Assembly: GCA_033855775.1 (NCBI GenBank)
Contig: JAWVFT010000140.1
Span: forward strand, 1-64,000
Reading direction: 5' to 3'
From: DASVTR01 sp033855775
GTDB taxonomy: Bacteria; Acidobacteriota; Blastocatellia; Pyrinomonadales; Pyrinomonadaceae
Length of the DNA: 64,000 nt
The notes below the pieces were generated by a model. That model did not search any database. It had not been told where the DNA came from and saw nothing but the letters and a program-made list of their open reading frames with translations. Position numbers and translations under genes: made by a program. This document shows positions 14,960-23,598 of the stretch, piece by piece. Each line of letters opens with the position of its first letter. Position 1 is the stretch's first letter.

Positions 14960-15603
14960 AGAGGCTGCTGCTCAGGGGCGTGTGGATTGCGTTGGCGATG
15001 ATGAGCATCGCGGGCGGCGTGGTTGCGCAGCAAACTTACGGCGACCCTGTGGGGCGTGAGGTTCCGCCGCCTTTGAAGATTGTCGAAGCGGATGACAAGT
15101 CGGTTCCGGCTGGATGGAAGCGTTTTCAGTTTGGCGAGCCTGTGTTGTTCAGCGCGATTCTTCCGTCGCTGCCCGAAGAACATGCCGCGCGCGTTTCGGG
15201 CAGCGACGGCGCGGAGATTGTCCGGGCTTTTTATTCGCTCAGTGGAACGGCCCTGTTGGGGATTACTTACACGACAGATTTGCCCGGCGCGGTTAAGGCT
15301 AAAACCGTAGAGCAGCAGAAAGCCGCCTTCAAGAATTTCATTTACGGGTTTGCCGCGGGCTTTGCGAACAACTCGCAGGGGAATGAGCCTGCCAAATTTA
15401 ATATCACTTCGGAGCGGAGCGTGAAGGTCGGCGGCCTTGATGGTTACGAAAAAGTGTTCACGCTCGGCGACTACAATGGCCTCGCGCAGATGGTGTTCAA
15501 AGAGAAGAGCAGCGTGATTCTCATCTTTCTCACGGGCGCGGGCAATCCTGCTGCCGAGCGCGCCACGTTTTTCAGTTCCTTCATGTTTAGTCAGCCACGC
15601 TAG
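14956..15603 (+). CDS. Secreted protein of unknown function
   Basis: The 215-aa product has a signal peptide (MKRLLLRGVWIALAMMSIAGGVVA/QQ), then a mixed alpha/beta domain with no cysteines and no motif I recognise. Notable stretches are GWKRFQFGEPVLFSAILPSLPEE, GLDGYEKVFTLGDYNGLAQMVFKEKSSVILIFLTG and a terminal FFSSFMFSQPR, the layout of small lipid- or protein-binding periplasmic domains. The start overlaps the antitoxin-like ORF by 4 bp. The downstream gene is a DinG-like helicase 49 bp away; no functional link is evident. Confidence 0.75.
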   Translation: MKRLLLRGVWIALAMMSIAGGVVAQQTYGDPVGREVPPPLKIVEADDKSVPAGWKRFQFGEPVLFSAILPSLPEEHAARVSGSDGAEIVRAFYSLSGTALLGITYTTDLPGAVKAKTVEQQKAAFKNFIYGFAAGFANNSQGNEPAKFNITSERSVKVGGLDGYEKVFTLGDYNGLAQMVFKEKSSVILIFLTGAGNPAAERATFFSSFMFSQPR

Positions 15604-15652
15604 GACTCTTTAATCGAAAGCGGGCGCGGCGCGTCTTCATTTAAACGAAACT

Positions 15653-17623
15653 ATGGAAGAAATCTTCGGGCGCGAAGGCTTAATCGCGCGGGCGCATCCA
15701 GAGTATGAGCACAGGCCCGGCCAGATACTGATGGCCGAGGCGGTCTTGCGCGCCTTCGAGGAGAAGCGTCATCTGATTGTCGAGGCGGGGACGGGGACTG
15801 GCAAGACTCTGGCTTATCTGGTTCCGGCGATTGCGGCGGCGACGGCGCGGGGCGGGCGCGTCATTATCTCCACGGGGACGAAGAATCTGCAAGAGCAGTT
15901 GATGGAAAAAGACATTCCTTTCTTGCAGAAAACGCTGCCACGAAAATTCACCGCCGCCTACATGAAGGGGCGCAGCAACTACGCTTGCCTGCAACGCATC
16001 AAGCGCGCGGAGAACTCGCCCGTGCTCGACGGGCTTGACGAGTTGGACTATTTCACGGAGGTCAGCGAGTGGGTCAGAGACTCGCAGACGGGCGACCGCG
16101 CGGAGCTTATCGGCTTGCCGGAGCATCTCTCTTTCTGGCGTCACATAGACGCGCGTTCGGAAATCTGCACGGGGCAGAAGTGCGCCGACTACGACGCCTG
16201 CTTTATCACGCGGATGCGGCAGCGCGCGATGGACGCAGACATCGTTATCGTCAATCATCATCTCTTCTTCGCAGACCTCGCGTTGAGAAACAGCGAGTAC
16301 GGGCAAGTCTTGCCGGACTACTCCGCCGTCATCTTCGACGAGGCGCATCAGGTCGAAGACGTGGCGGCGGAATACTTCGGGGCGCAGGTGTCGAATTATC
16401 AGGTCGAAGACCTCGTGCGCGACCTGTCGCTCTTGCCGGTTACGAACGTCGAAGCCAATCGTGACCTGACGAAAATCGGGGCGCGCGTCACGCGCTTCGC
16501 AGACCATTTCTGGATGGGCTTGAACACGGGGCGCGGCGACGAAGGGCGCGCTCCTATTGTGCCGGGGACGTTTGCGCGCAAGCGGACGAACGGGGAGATT
16601 GAAGCGACGCCGCTCGGCGATGCTTATCTTGGTTTGGACGGCGCGCTGTCGCGTATGGAGACGACGCTCGACGCGCTCAAAGAGCAGCCGCCGGAACTGG
16701 AGAATGTGGTGCGGCGGATTCGCCAGCTTCGTTTCGATTTGCAGTTCATAGTGGCGGGCGACGACAAGCATTTCGTCTACTGGTTGGAGCGGCGCGGGCG
16801 CGGCGTCTTCCTGCGGGCTTCGCCGATTGACGTGTCGGGCTTGCTTCAGGAGAAACTGTTCGAGCGCGTCGAGACGGTCGTGCTGACTTCGGCGACGCTG
16901 GCGAGCGCGGGCAGCTTCGGCTTCATTAAAGAGCGGCTCGGCCTTGAGGCGGACACGCAGGATTTGATTGCGCCGTCGTCCTACGATTATGAGAATCAGG
17001 CTGTGCTGTATCTGCCGCCGCGCATGCCCGACCCGCGTTCGCCGCAGTGGGGCGAGGCGGCGGCGGCTGAAGTCGTCAAGCTTTTGAACGCGACAGAGGG
17101 ACGAGCCTTCGTGCTTTCGACGAGTTCGGCGGGGATGCGCGCTCTGTATGAAGCGGTCGCGCCAGTCGTTGACTTTCCATGTTTCCTGCAAGGCACGGCG
17201 TCGAAGGCCGGACTGTTGGAAAGATTTCGAGAGACGCCCAACGCCGTTCTCTTTGCGACGGCGAGCTTCTGGCAGGGCGTGGACGTGCGCGGGCGTCAAC
17301 TCTCCTGCGTCATCATTGACAAGCTGCCGTTCGCCGTCCCCTCAGACCCGGTGGTCGCGGCCCGCCAGCGTTACATAGACGACCATGGCGGCTCAAGCTT
17401 TTACGAGTACAGCGTGCCGCAGGCGATTATCAGTTTGAAGCAGGGGCTTGGCCGCCTGATTCGCAGCGCGACGGACAGAGGCGTCCTCGCCGTCCTTGAC
17501 CCGCGCCTGCGGACGAAGGGCTACGGGCGATTGTTTTTGGAGAGCCTGCCGCCGTGTCGCGTCACGTCCGACATCGCGGATGTCCGCAGCGTCTTCGAGC
17601 AGGACGAAGCCCTGATGCTTTAG
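15653..17623 (+). CDS. dinG: DinG/YoaA-type ATP-dependent DNA helicase with Fe-S cluster
   Basis: An XPD-like superfamily 2 helicase of 656 aa. Walker A is EAGTGTGKTLAYLVPAI, motif II is VIFDEAHQVED, and late motifs are VVLTSATLAS, FWQGVDVRG and QGLGRLIRS. The four cluster cysteines appear in NYACLQRI, EICTGQKC and DYDACF. Such enzymes unwind 5'-tailed duplexes, D-loops or R-loops in repair. It stands alone between a secreted unknown and queD; nothing in the context changes the assignment. Confidence 0.93.
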   Translation: MEEIFGREGLIARAHPEYEHRPGQILMAEAVLRAFEEKRHLIVEAGTGTGKTLAYLVPAIAAATARGGRVIISTGTKNLQEQLMEKDIPFLQKTLPRKFTAAYMKGRSNYACLQRIKRAENSPVLDGLDELDYFTEVSEWVRDSQTGDRAELIGLPEHLSFWRHIDARSEICTGQKCADYDACFITRMRQRAMDADIVIVNHHLFFADLALRNSEYGQVLPDYSAVIFDEAHQVEDVAAEYFGAQVSNYQVEDLVRDLSLLPVTNVEANRDLTKIGARVTRFADHFWMGLNTGRGDEGRAPIVPGTFARKRTNGEIEATPLGDAYLGLDGALSRMETTLDALKEQPPELENVVRRIRQLRFDLQFIVAGDDKHFVYWLERRGRGVFLRASPIDVSGLLQEKLFERVETVVLTSATLASAGSFGFIKERLGLEADTQDLIAPSSYDYENQAVLYLPPRMPDPRSPQWGEAAAAEVVKLLNATEGRAFVLSTSSAGMRALYEAVAPVVDFPCFLQGTASKAGLLERFRETPNAVLFATASFWQGVDVRGRQLSCVIIDKLPFAVPSDPVVAARQRYIDDHGGSSFYEYSVPQAIISLKQGLGRLIRSATDRGVLAVLDPRLRTKGYGRLFLESLPPCRVTSDIADVRSVFEQDEALML

Positions 17624-17674
17624 AATTTTGGCGCGCTTCATTCGAGCGCGGGAATGATATTGGAAGAGACGATT

Positions 17675-18058
17675 ATGGCCGGACATTTTGAGGTGATGAT
17701 TGAGCGCAACTTTTCCAGCGCGCACCAACTGCGCGGCTACAAAGGGAAGTGCGAGAATCTGCACGGGCACAACTACAAGATAGAGATTTACGCGCGCGGG
17801 CAGGAGCTTAACAATATCGGCCTGCTCGTTGATTTCGTCGAATTGAAGGAAGCCGCCGACGAGGTTGTGCGCTACCTTGACCATCGCAACATCAACGAAC
17901 TGCCGCCCTTTGACGAAGAGCTAAACCCCTCCGCGGAGAATCTGGCCCGCTACATCCTTGAGCGCGTCGCCGCCCGCGTCAGCGACGACCGCGCCCAAAT
18001 CTACAAAGTCCGCTGCTTCGAGACGCCCACCAGCGTGGCGACCTACCAAATCGGCTAA
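17675..18058 (+). CDS. queD: 6-carboxy-5,6,7,8-tetrahydropterin synthase QueD
   Basis: This step of queuosine/preQ0 synthesis converts dihydroneopterin triphosphate to carboxytetrahydropterin. The 127-aa product has the zinc-binding histidines in FSSAHQLRGYKGKCENLHGHNYKIE (His, then HGH), the catalytic Cys in KGKCE, and LVDFVELK, LDHRNINE and PSAENLA. The GGAAGAG ribosome-binding site favours the ATG at 17675 over an ATG seven codons upstream. No other queuosine gene is adjacent. The 21-bp repeat array begins just after its stop. Confidence 0.93.
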   Translation: MAGHFEVMIERNFSSAHQLRGYKGKCENLHGHNYKIEIYARGQELNNIGLLVDFVELKEAADEVVRYLDHRNINELPPFDEELNPSAENLARYILERVAARVSDDRAQIYKVRCFETPTSVATYQIG

Positions 18059-18082
18059 AGCGAAGCTTCGCGCCCCGATTTT

Positions 18083-18586
18083 CGACTTCCGAACACGGGA
18101 TTTCACTCTTTTAGCCCGAACCGAGACTCTTTGAGAGTCAACTTTCACTCTTTTACACCCAATGTTCACTCTTTGAGAGTCAACATTGACTCTCAAAGAC
18201 CGGAAATTCACTCTCAAAGAGTCAGCGTTGACTCTCAGAGAGTGAACATTGATTCTTAAAGACCCAACATCCACGCTTTTAGCCTGAAAGTTGACTCTTA
18301 AAGACCCAACGTTGACTCTTTGAGAGCGAATGTTCACGCTTTTAGCCCGAAAGTTGACTCTTTGAGAGTGAACCTTCGCTCTTTGAGAGTCAACTTTCGG
18401 GCTTTGAGGGCGACGGTTCGCGCTCTGAGCGCGGCCATTCGCGCTTTGAGTGAGAAAGTTGGCGCTCAGAGCGCGAACATTCCCGCTCAGAGCCTCGTCG
18501 TTCTCGCTCAGAGCGCGGAGATTCTCGCTCGAAGCGCGAAAGTTGGCGCTCAAAGGGCGAACCTCCGCGCTCTGAGCGGGAAGAAA
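18083..18586. repeat. Array of 24 contiguous 21-bp units with palindromic cores (array 1)
   Basis: Read as consecutive 21-mers from 18083, the stretch stays in register for 24 units with no insertion or deletion. The typical unit is GACTCTTTGAGAGTC followed by AACNTT. The 15-bp part is a palindrome (GACTCT/AGAGTC around TTG), with CAA-centred and GC-richer (GCGCTCTGAGCGC) variants towards the right end. Units fall into local subfamilies, as expected from tandem duplication. Because 21 is a multiple of 3, frames on both strands can stay open and read as seven-residue repeats, but no ribosome-binding site or signal peptide supports a protein. It lies between queD and the exosortase locus. Confidence 0.9.
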
Positions 18587-18826
18587 TTGTGGTTTTGAGG
18601 GCGGAAACGGAAGAAGCGGGCTATTAGGCGTTTGAAAATAATGCGCCGGGAAGCGTAGATTTTGATTGTTTCCGGGCTGCCGATTGCGTTAAGCTAAATG
18701 AGCGTGCGCGCCGGGGAGTGCGTCTACAACAGGCGCGCTCAACTTCGCCCACGGGTATTTCAACTGGCGTCAGAGCAGAGATTGCCCCTCTTCTTTGACG
18801 CCGGCATTTCCCATAATAGACCAATC
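18587..18826. other. Intergenic region upstream of the exosortase gene
   Basis: This 240-bp stretch after the 21-bp array includes an in-frame extension of the exosortase gene (from 18698) that encodes no membrane or conserved sequence and is taken as leader. I found no convincing promoter; the locus promoter is probably here but is not of an obvious sigma-70 or -24/-12 type. Confidence 0.4.
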
Positions 18827-19912
18827 ATGAGTGTCCCTGCCCCCCGTTATCTATGGAAAGCTGCGGCTATCGCTGCCGCGCTCGCCTTCCTTTACTTCGT
18901 CACGCTCTCGAAACTCGGCTACGATTGGTGGACGGACGAGAACTACTCGCACGGCCTGCTGATTCCGCTCATCATCGGCTACATCCTGTGGACTGAGCGC
19001 GAGCGATTGAGCCGCGTGGCCACGCGCCCGTCGCTGCTGTGGGGCGCGACGCTCATCTTCTTCGCGATGCTCGCCCTGTGGGCCGGAACCGCCGGGGCTG
19101 AGCTTTACCTGCAACGCCTGTCGCTCGTCCTGATGCTCTCCGGCATCGTCGTCTACTTCTGGGGCTTCCGGCTGCTCAGGTTCCTGCTCGTGCCGCTCGG
19201 CTTGCTCCTGCTGGCGATTCCGATTCCGGCCATCCTCTTCAACAAGATTGCTTTCCCGCTGCAACTCTTCGCCTCGCGCTGCGCCGTCTGGGCCATGCGC
19301 CTCTTCGACATTCCAGTCCTGCGTCAAGGCAACGTCATCGAGTTGTATCCTTTGAACTCGCACGAGACGAAGAAGCTCGAAGTCGTCGAAGCTTGCAGCG
19401 GCATACGCTCTTTGATGACGCTCCTGACGCTGGCCGTCGTCTTCGCCTACTTCACGCACCCGAAGCGCGACGATAAAAGCGGCAGCGGCGGCGACGATAA
19501 CGGCGGCAACAGCGGCGGCAACAGCGGCGGCAACGGCTTGCTCGACGCCGTGCGCCATTATCCTTTCTGGCGCTCGACCATTCTGGTCGCTTCGGCTGTC
19601 CCCATCGCTATCCTGACCAACGCCGCGCGCGTCAGCGGCACAGGCATCCTCTCGCGCTACTACGGCACGCAGGTCGCGGACGGCTTCTTCCATTCCTTCT
19701 CCGGTTGGGTCATCTACGTCGCCGCCTTCCTGCTGCTCTTCGCGGTCGGTTGGGCGCTCGATTTTGTGGGCAGGCGCGGCGGCAAAGGCAAGGGCAAGGG
19801 GCCGGGCGCAGTGGTCGCCGGGGACGTGAAAGCGGAAATGGAAGAGGCTCTGTCGAAGACTACTAAGCCGAGCGCGCCCGTCATCGTGATGCCCGTCAAA
19901 GGAGTTGACTAA
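18827..19912 (+). CDS. xrtA: Exosortase (XrtA-type), eight-TM cysteine transpeptidase
   Basis: Exosortases recognise PEP-CTERM tails of exported proteins. The catalytic residues are all present in the 361-aa product: Cys190 in VVEACSGIRSL, Arg268 in NAARVSGTGIL and His289 in FFHSFSGW. About eight transmembrane segments are visible (for example YLWKAAAIAAALAFLYFVTL). Between the Cys- and Arg-bearing segments is a polar, Gly/Asn/Asp/Ser-rich insertion at residues 212-238, unusual for the family. The start at 18827 precedes the first membrane segment. It opens the polysaccharide locus and is immediately followed by EpsI. A PEP-CTERM substrate is encoded at 55484. Confidence 0.95.
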   Translation: MSVPAPRYLWKAAAIAAALAFLYFVTLSKLGYDWWTDENYSHGLLIPLIIGYILWTERERLSRVATRPSLLWGATLIFFAMLALWAGTAGAELYLQRLSLVLMLSGIVVYFWGFRLLRFLLVPLGLLLLAIPIPAILFNKIAFPLQLFASRCAVWAMRLFDIPVLRQGNVIELYPLNSHETKKLEVVEACSGIRSLMTLLTLAVVFAYFTHPKRDDKSGSGGDDNGGNSGGNSGGNGLLDAVRHYPFWRSTILVASAVPIAILTNAARVSGTGILSRYYGTQVADGFFHSFSGWVIYVAAFLLLFAVGWALDFVGRRGGKGKGKGPGAVVAGDVKAEMEEALSKTTKPSAPVIVMPVKGVD

Positions 19913-19916
19913 GCGG

Positions 19917-20576
19917 ATGGCTGCGACACCCAAACAACACTGGCGCTTCGGAGCGTTGCTTGCAGTTCTGCTCTTGAGCGGAATCGTCATCAACATCTGG
20001 GAACGCGCGGGCGAGGCTCGCGTCGAGCGACGCTCGCTCCATGAATTTCCAACTCAGGTCGGCCCGTGGCGACAAACCGGCGCGGACGCGCGCTTTGACA
20101 AAGAGACGGAGCAGGTCTTGCGCGCAGACGATTATCTGGCGCGCAGCTACACAGGCCCCGAAGGTCGCACGGCCTCCTTCTACGTCGGCTACTACGCCAC
20201 GCAGCGCAACGGCGCGACCTACCACAGCCCGCTCAACTGCCTGCCCGGCTCAGGCTGGACGATGAACGACCCCGCCACCATCGAAATCAAGCCCGCGAAC
20301 GGCGCCGCTTCCTTCGAAGCCAATCGTTACATCATCGAGAACGGCAACGATAGGCAACTGCTTGTCTACTGGTATCAAGGGCGCGGGCGCAAGGTGGCGA
20401 GCGAATACTGGGGGAAGTTTTACACCATCGTTGATAGTCTCAAACGACGCCGCAGCGACGGCGCGATGGTGCGTATCATGATTCCGGTCGGCGGCAACGA
20501 ACAATCCGCGCTCGATGCCGCCGCCGCTCTGGCCGCGGAGATTGCGCCCGTGCTGCCCGCCTTCGTGCCGGATTAA
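19917..20576 (+). CDS. epsI: EpsI family exosortase-associated protein
   Basis: The 219-aa product has one N-terminal membrane segment (FGALLAVLLLSGIVINIW) and an extracytoplasmic domain with the family motifs FPTQVGPWR near the start and YHSPLNCLPGSGW (Cys108). EpsI proteins accompany exosortases, often fused to them, and are thought to help processing or polymer assembly; the biochemical role is unknown. GGAG at 19901 and the ATG at 19917 fit; a TTG at 19905 would abut the ribosome-binding site. The gap to the exosortase stop is four bases, so they are co-translated. Confidence 0.9.
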   Translation: MAATPKQHWRFGALLAVLLLSGIVINIWERAGEARVERRSLHEFPTQVGPWRQTGADARFDKETEQVLRADDYLARSYTGPEGRTASFYVGYYATQRNGATYHSPLNCLPGSGWTMNDPATIEIKPANGAASFEANRYIIENGNDRQLLVYWYQGRGRKVASEYWGKFYTIVDSLKRRRSDGAMVRIMIPVGGNEQSALDAAAALAAEIAPVLPAFVPD

Positions 20577-20922
20577 CGGAAACGCGGGGCGATTGGTCGT
20601 TTCCCCTGTAATGCTCCGCCCTGCCCGCCGGACGAATCTTCCGAGAAGGCGCGGCAGGCCGGGGATGTTTGAGAACCGTCGCCGGAAAGCAACGCGCGTG
20701 ATAATCCTTTGCCCGGATTGTCGAAGTTGAAATAGTTGTTGGGGCTTTCCGAACAGACGTGATAACTTGCTGTTTGTGGTTGCTCGCAATCAAGCGGTCT
20801 TGCCCGCCGCCGTTTGTCAGGCTTCCATATTCATATTAACAGCGCGAGCCAGTTTCCGAATCAGCCGTTTGCTCCGGCCCGACTCGGCAATCGCCAGCGC
20901 TTTGTAAGGAGTGTCAGCCCGC
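20577..20922. other. Intergenic region before the TPR lipoprotein gene
   Basis: About 345 bp without a convincing gene. Short GC-rich inverted stretches are present near 20620-20670, but no clear terminator or promoter was found. A TAAGGAG ribosome-binding site at the right end serves the ATG at 20923. Confidence 0.4.
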
Positions 20923-23283
20923 ATGAATCATCAAGAGCGCCACCGCTATTTTTCCGTCTCTTTCCTTGTCGTCATTCTGCTCTCCGTCGCGCTGGCCTTT
21001 TCCGGCTGCAAGAACGCCGAAGCCTCGAAGGCCGAATATCTGGCGCGCGGCGAAAAATTCCTGAAGGAGAAAAAGTTTCAGGAATCCACCATCGAGTTTC
21101 GCAACGCCATCCAAATTGACGACCGCATGGGCGCGGCCCACTGGGGACTCGCGCAGGCTTACGAAGGCCTGGGCCGCTACACCGAAGCGATACAGGAAAT
21201 CCAGCGCGCCATCGACCTCGACGCCAATAATCTGGATGCGCGAGCGCGCCTCGGCAACTACTACATGGTGGGCCGCCAGCCCAACATCGCCGAAGCCGAA
21301 CGCCTCGCCAAAGATATTCTCGCCAAAGACCCGAACTACATCGAAGGCCACATCCTGATGGCCACAGTCCTCTTCGCGCAGGACAAGGCGCACCCCGAAA
21401 GAGCGCTCGCGGAACTCAACCGCGCCGTCGAGATTGACCCCAAGCGCGTCGAATCCTATCTCAGCCTCGCGCGCTTCTATTCGAGCATCAACGATACGGC
21501 CAAGGCCGAAGCGACGCTGCGCCGCTCCGTCGAAGTCAATCCCGCTTCGGGGCTGGCTCATTCCGAGTATGGCCGCTTTCTCATCACGCACAATCGCGCG
21601 AGCGAGGCCGAAACGGAATTTAAGAAGGCCGTCGAAGTCGAGCCGAACGCGCGCGAGCCGCGCATGGCCCTCGGCGGTTTCTACATCGTCAACAAGCAAA
21701 TGGACAAGGCCGAAGAGACTTACAAAGCTCTGGCCGAGATGGAGAAGGACAAGCCGGACGGGCGCGCACTGCTCGCCGATTTTTATACGACCATCGGACG
21801 CTACGACGATGCCGTTAAAGTCTATCAAGACATCCTCGCGCAATCGCCCGATTACACGCGTGGCCGCTATCGCCTCGGCGAAGTGATGCTCCAACGCGGC
21901 GACACGCAGGGAGCGACGGCGCAGGTCGAAGAGGTCTTGAAAAAGAATGAGCGCGACATGCAGGGCTTGCTCCTGCGCGCCCGCATACGCATGCAGACAA
22001 ATGATAACAAAGCCGCTATCGAAGACCTCAAAGAAGTCCTGAAGCAGGAGCCGAACTCGCGCTCAGGTCTTTACTACATGACGGAAGCCAACCAGCGCAC
22101 GCGCCAGTTTGACATGGCCCGCAGCTACGCCGGCGACCTCGACAAGTATTATCCGGACTGGCTGCCCGCCAAGTTGATACAGGTGCAAATCAATCTTGAG
22201 GGCGGCGATTCCAAGTCAGCCCTGCGGCTGTCCGACGAACTCGTCGAGCGTTTGGGCAAGACCGCACCCGATTATGAAACGTCGCCGCCGATGCTCGTTG
22301 ACCTGCGGGCGAAGGCTTTGACGGCGCGCGGCTCCGCGCAGTTGAATCTGGGCAACGCGAAGGCTGCCCGCGCCGATTTGACGGCAGCCAAAGAACTGGC
22401 CCCGAACGACCCTGCTTCTTATGTGAACCTCGCTATCGTCGCCGTCAAGGAACAAAAGATGGACGAGGCAATGAGCCTTTATGACCAGGCTCTGGCGATT
22501 GACAACGGCAACTTCGATGCGCTAAATGGTCTCATCGCTTTCGTTCTTGTCCCGCAGAAAAAGACGGATCAGGCGCATGCGCGCGTCGATCAGGCTCTCG
22601 GTCGCCAGCCGAACAACGCTTCGCTGCACTACTTGAAGGCGGAGGTCTTCGGCTACGAGCGGAACGCGGAGGGCGCGGAAGGCGAGTTGCGCCGCGCGCT
22701 CGAAATCGACCCGAAGTATCTCGCGGCTTATTCAAAACTGGCGGCTCTCTACATCAACACGAATCAGGTTGACCGCGCCATCGGCGAGTATCGCCGCATT
22801 CTCGAAGGCGACTCGAATAGCTCTTTCGCTTACACGATGATTGGCCTGCTGGAGCATGGGCGTCAGCATTACGACGCAGCGGTCGAGAATTATCGCAAGG
22901 CTCTTGAGCTTGACCCGAACACGCTCGAAGCGGCCAACAATCTCGCATGGCTCTACGCCGTCGAAGGCAAGGGCAATCTGGATGAAGCCGTGCGGCTCGC
23001 GCAAGGCGTCGTGCAGAAACGGCCCGACGTTCCCGGCTTCGGCGACACGCTCGGTTGGGTTTATTACAAGCAGGGTTTGAATGCGGCGGCGGTCGAGCAG
23101 TTGCAGAAGGTGGTCGAGCGCGCGGGCGACAATCCGACCTACCGCTTTCATCTGGGCATGGCCTTAGCGGGCAAGGGCGACAAAGCCGCCGCCCGCAACG
23201 AGCTTGAGCAAGCCCTCAAGCTCGGCGAAAAGGTCGGCTTCGCAGACACGGACGAAGCACGCCGCACGCTGGCAACGCTGTAG
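20923..23283 (+). CDS. PEP-CTERM/XrtA-locus TPR lipoprotein (PrsT-like)
   Basis: A 786-aa protein with a lipoprotein signal (SFLVVILLSVALAFSGC) followed by TPR units through almost the whole length (for example MGAAHWGLAQAYEGLGRYTE, PASYVNLAIVAVKEQKMDEA, FAYTMIGLLEHGRQHYDAAV, LEAANNLAWLYAVEGKG). Long TPR proteins of this kind accompany exosortase-linked polysaccharide loci and are believed to scaffold assembly in the periplasm. The start is set by TAAGGAG 12 bp upstream of 20923. It lies between epsI and the wzz-like gene on the same strand. Confidence 0.88.
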   Translation: MNHQERHRYFSVSFLVVILLSVALAFSGCKNAEASKAEYLARGEKFLKEKKFQESTIEFRNAIQIDDRMGAAHWGLAQAYEGLGRYTEAIQEIQRAIDLDANNLDARARLGNYYMVGRQPNIAEAERLAKDILAKDPNYIEGHILMATVLFAQDKAHPERALAELNRAVEIDPKRVESYLSLARFYSSINDTAKAEATLRRSVEVNPASGLAHSEYGRFLITHNRASEAETEFKKAVEVEPNAREPRMALGGFYIVNKQMDKAEETYKALAEMEKDKPDGRALLADFYTTIGRYDDAVKVYQDILAQSPDYTRGRYRLGEVMLQRGDTQGATAQVEEVLKKNERDMQGLLLRARIRMQTNDNKAAIEDLKEVLKQEPNSRSGLYYMTEANQRTRQFDMARSYAGDLDKYYPDWLPAKLIQVQINLEGGDSKSALRLSDELVERLGKTAPDYETSPPMLVDLRAKALTARGSAQLNLGNAKAARADLTAAKELAPNDPASYVNLAIVAVKEQKMDEAMSLYDQALAIDNGNFDALNGLIAFVLVPQKKTDQAHARVDQALGRQPNNASLHYLKAEVFGYERNAEGAEGELRRALEIDPKYLAAYSKLAALYINTNQVDRAIGEYRRILEGDSNSSFAYTMIGLLEHGRQHYDAAVENYRKALELDPNTLEAANNLAWLYAVEGKGNLDEAVRLAQGVVQKRPDVPGFGDTLGWVYYKQGLNAAAVEQLQKVVERAGDNPTYRFHLGMALAGKGDKAAARNELEQALKLGEKVGFADTDEARRTLATL

Positions 23284-23598
23284 CCGTGGTCGGTTTCGCG
23301 TTCGGCTGCGGCGATGAAAAAGCTTTGCCGCCGGACGCTCACGTTCATTGAATTGATTCGAGGCGCGAGCCGCTTTGTTTGGACGCGATTGATTGCCCCC
23401 ATCCGCGTCCCATGCCAAGCCAAGCCGCCCGAAGCAAGTTTGCCGAAAGGCCGCCCGCCGTTGTTATCTGGCCGGGCGGCGCATGGCCCAATCGTTTGGG
23501 TCATCCGTTAGACGGCCAAGCCGGAAATCTTTCGCGCGTTGCCCGCGCGATTGTTTGGCCCGGCTGCCGATTCTTTGTCAGGTTGAAGGAGTGCCAAC
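23284..23598. other. Intergenic region before the chain-length determinant gene
   Basis: About 315 bp with no credible gene. Several GC-rich inverted stretches occur around 23450-23580 (for example GGCCGGGCGGC and GCCCGGC), which may form structure in the mRNA leader. GAAGGAG at 23586-23592 is the ribosome-binding site for 23599. No -24/-12 or clear sigma-70 promoter was found. Confidence 0.4.

Noticed and set aside
15680..17299. Long open frame on the minus strand opposite dinG (539 aa)
   Set aside because: An antisense shadow of a GC-rich gene; the encoded sequence is Arg/Ala/His-rich without domains, while the plus strand encodes a complete helicase.
18083..18586. CRISPR array
   Set aside because: Units are contiguous with no unique spacers of constant length between repeats, and no cas gene is present.
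18851..19996. Minus-strand open frame opposite the exosortase
   Set aside because: Composition dominated by Glu/Gln/Arg/Asp runs from antisense of membrane segments; no domain.
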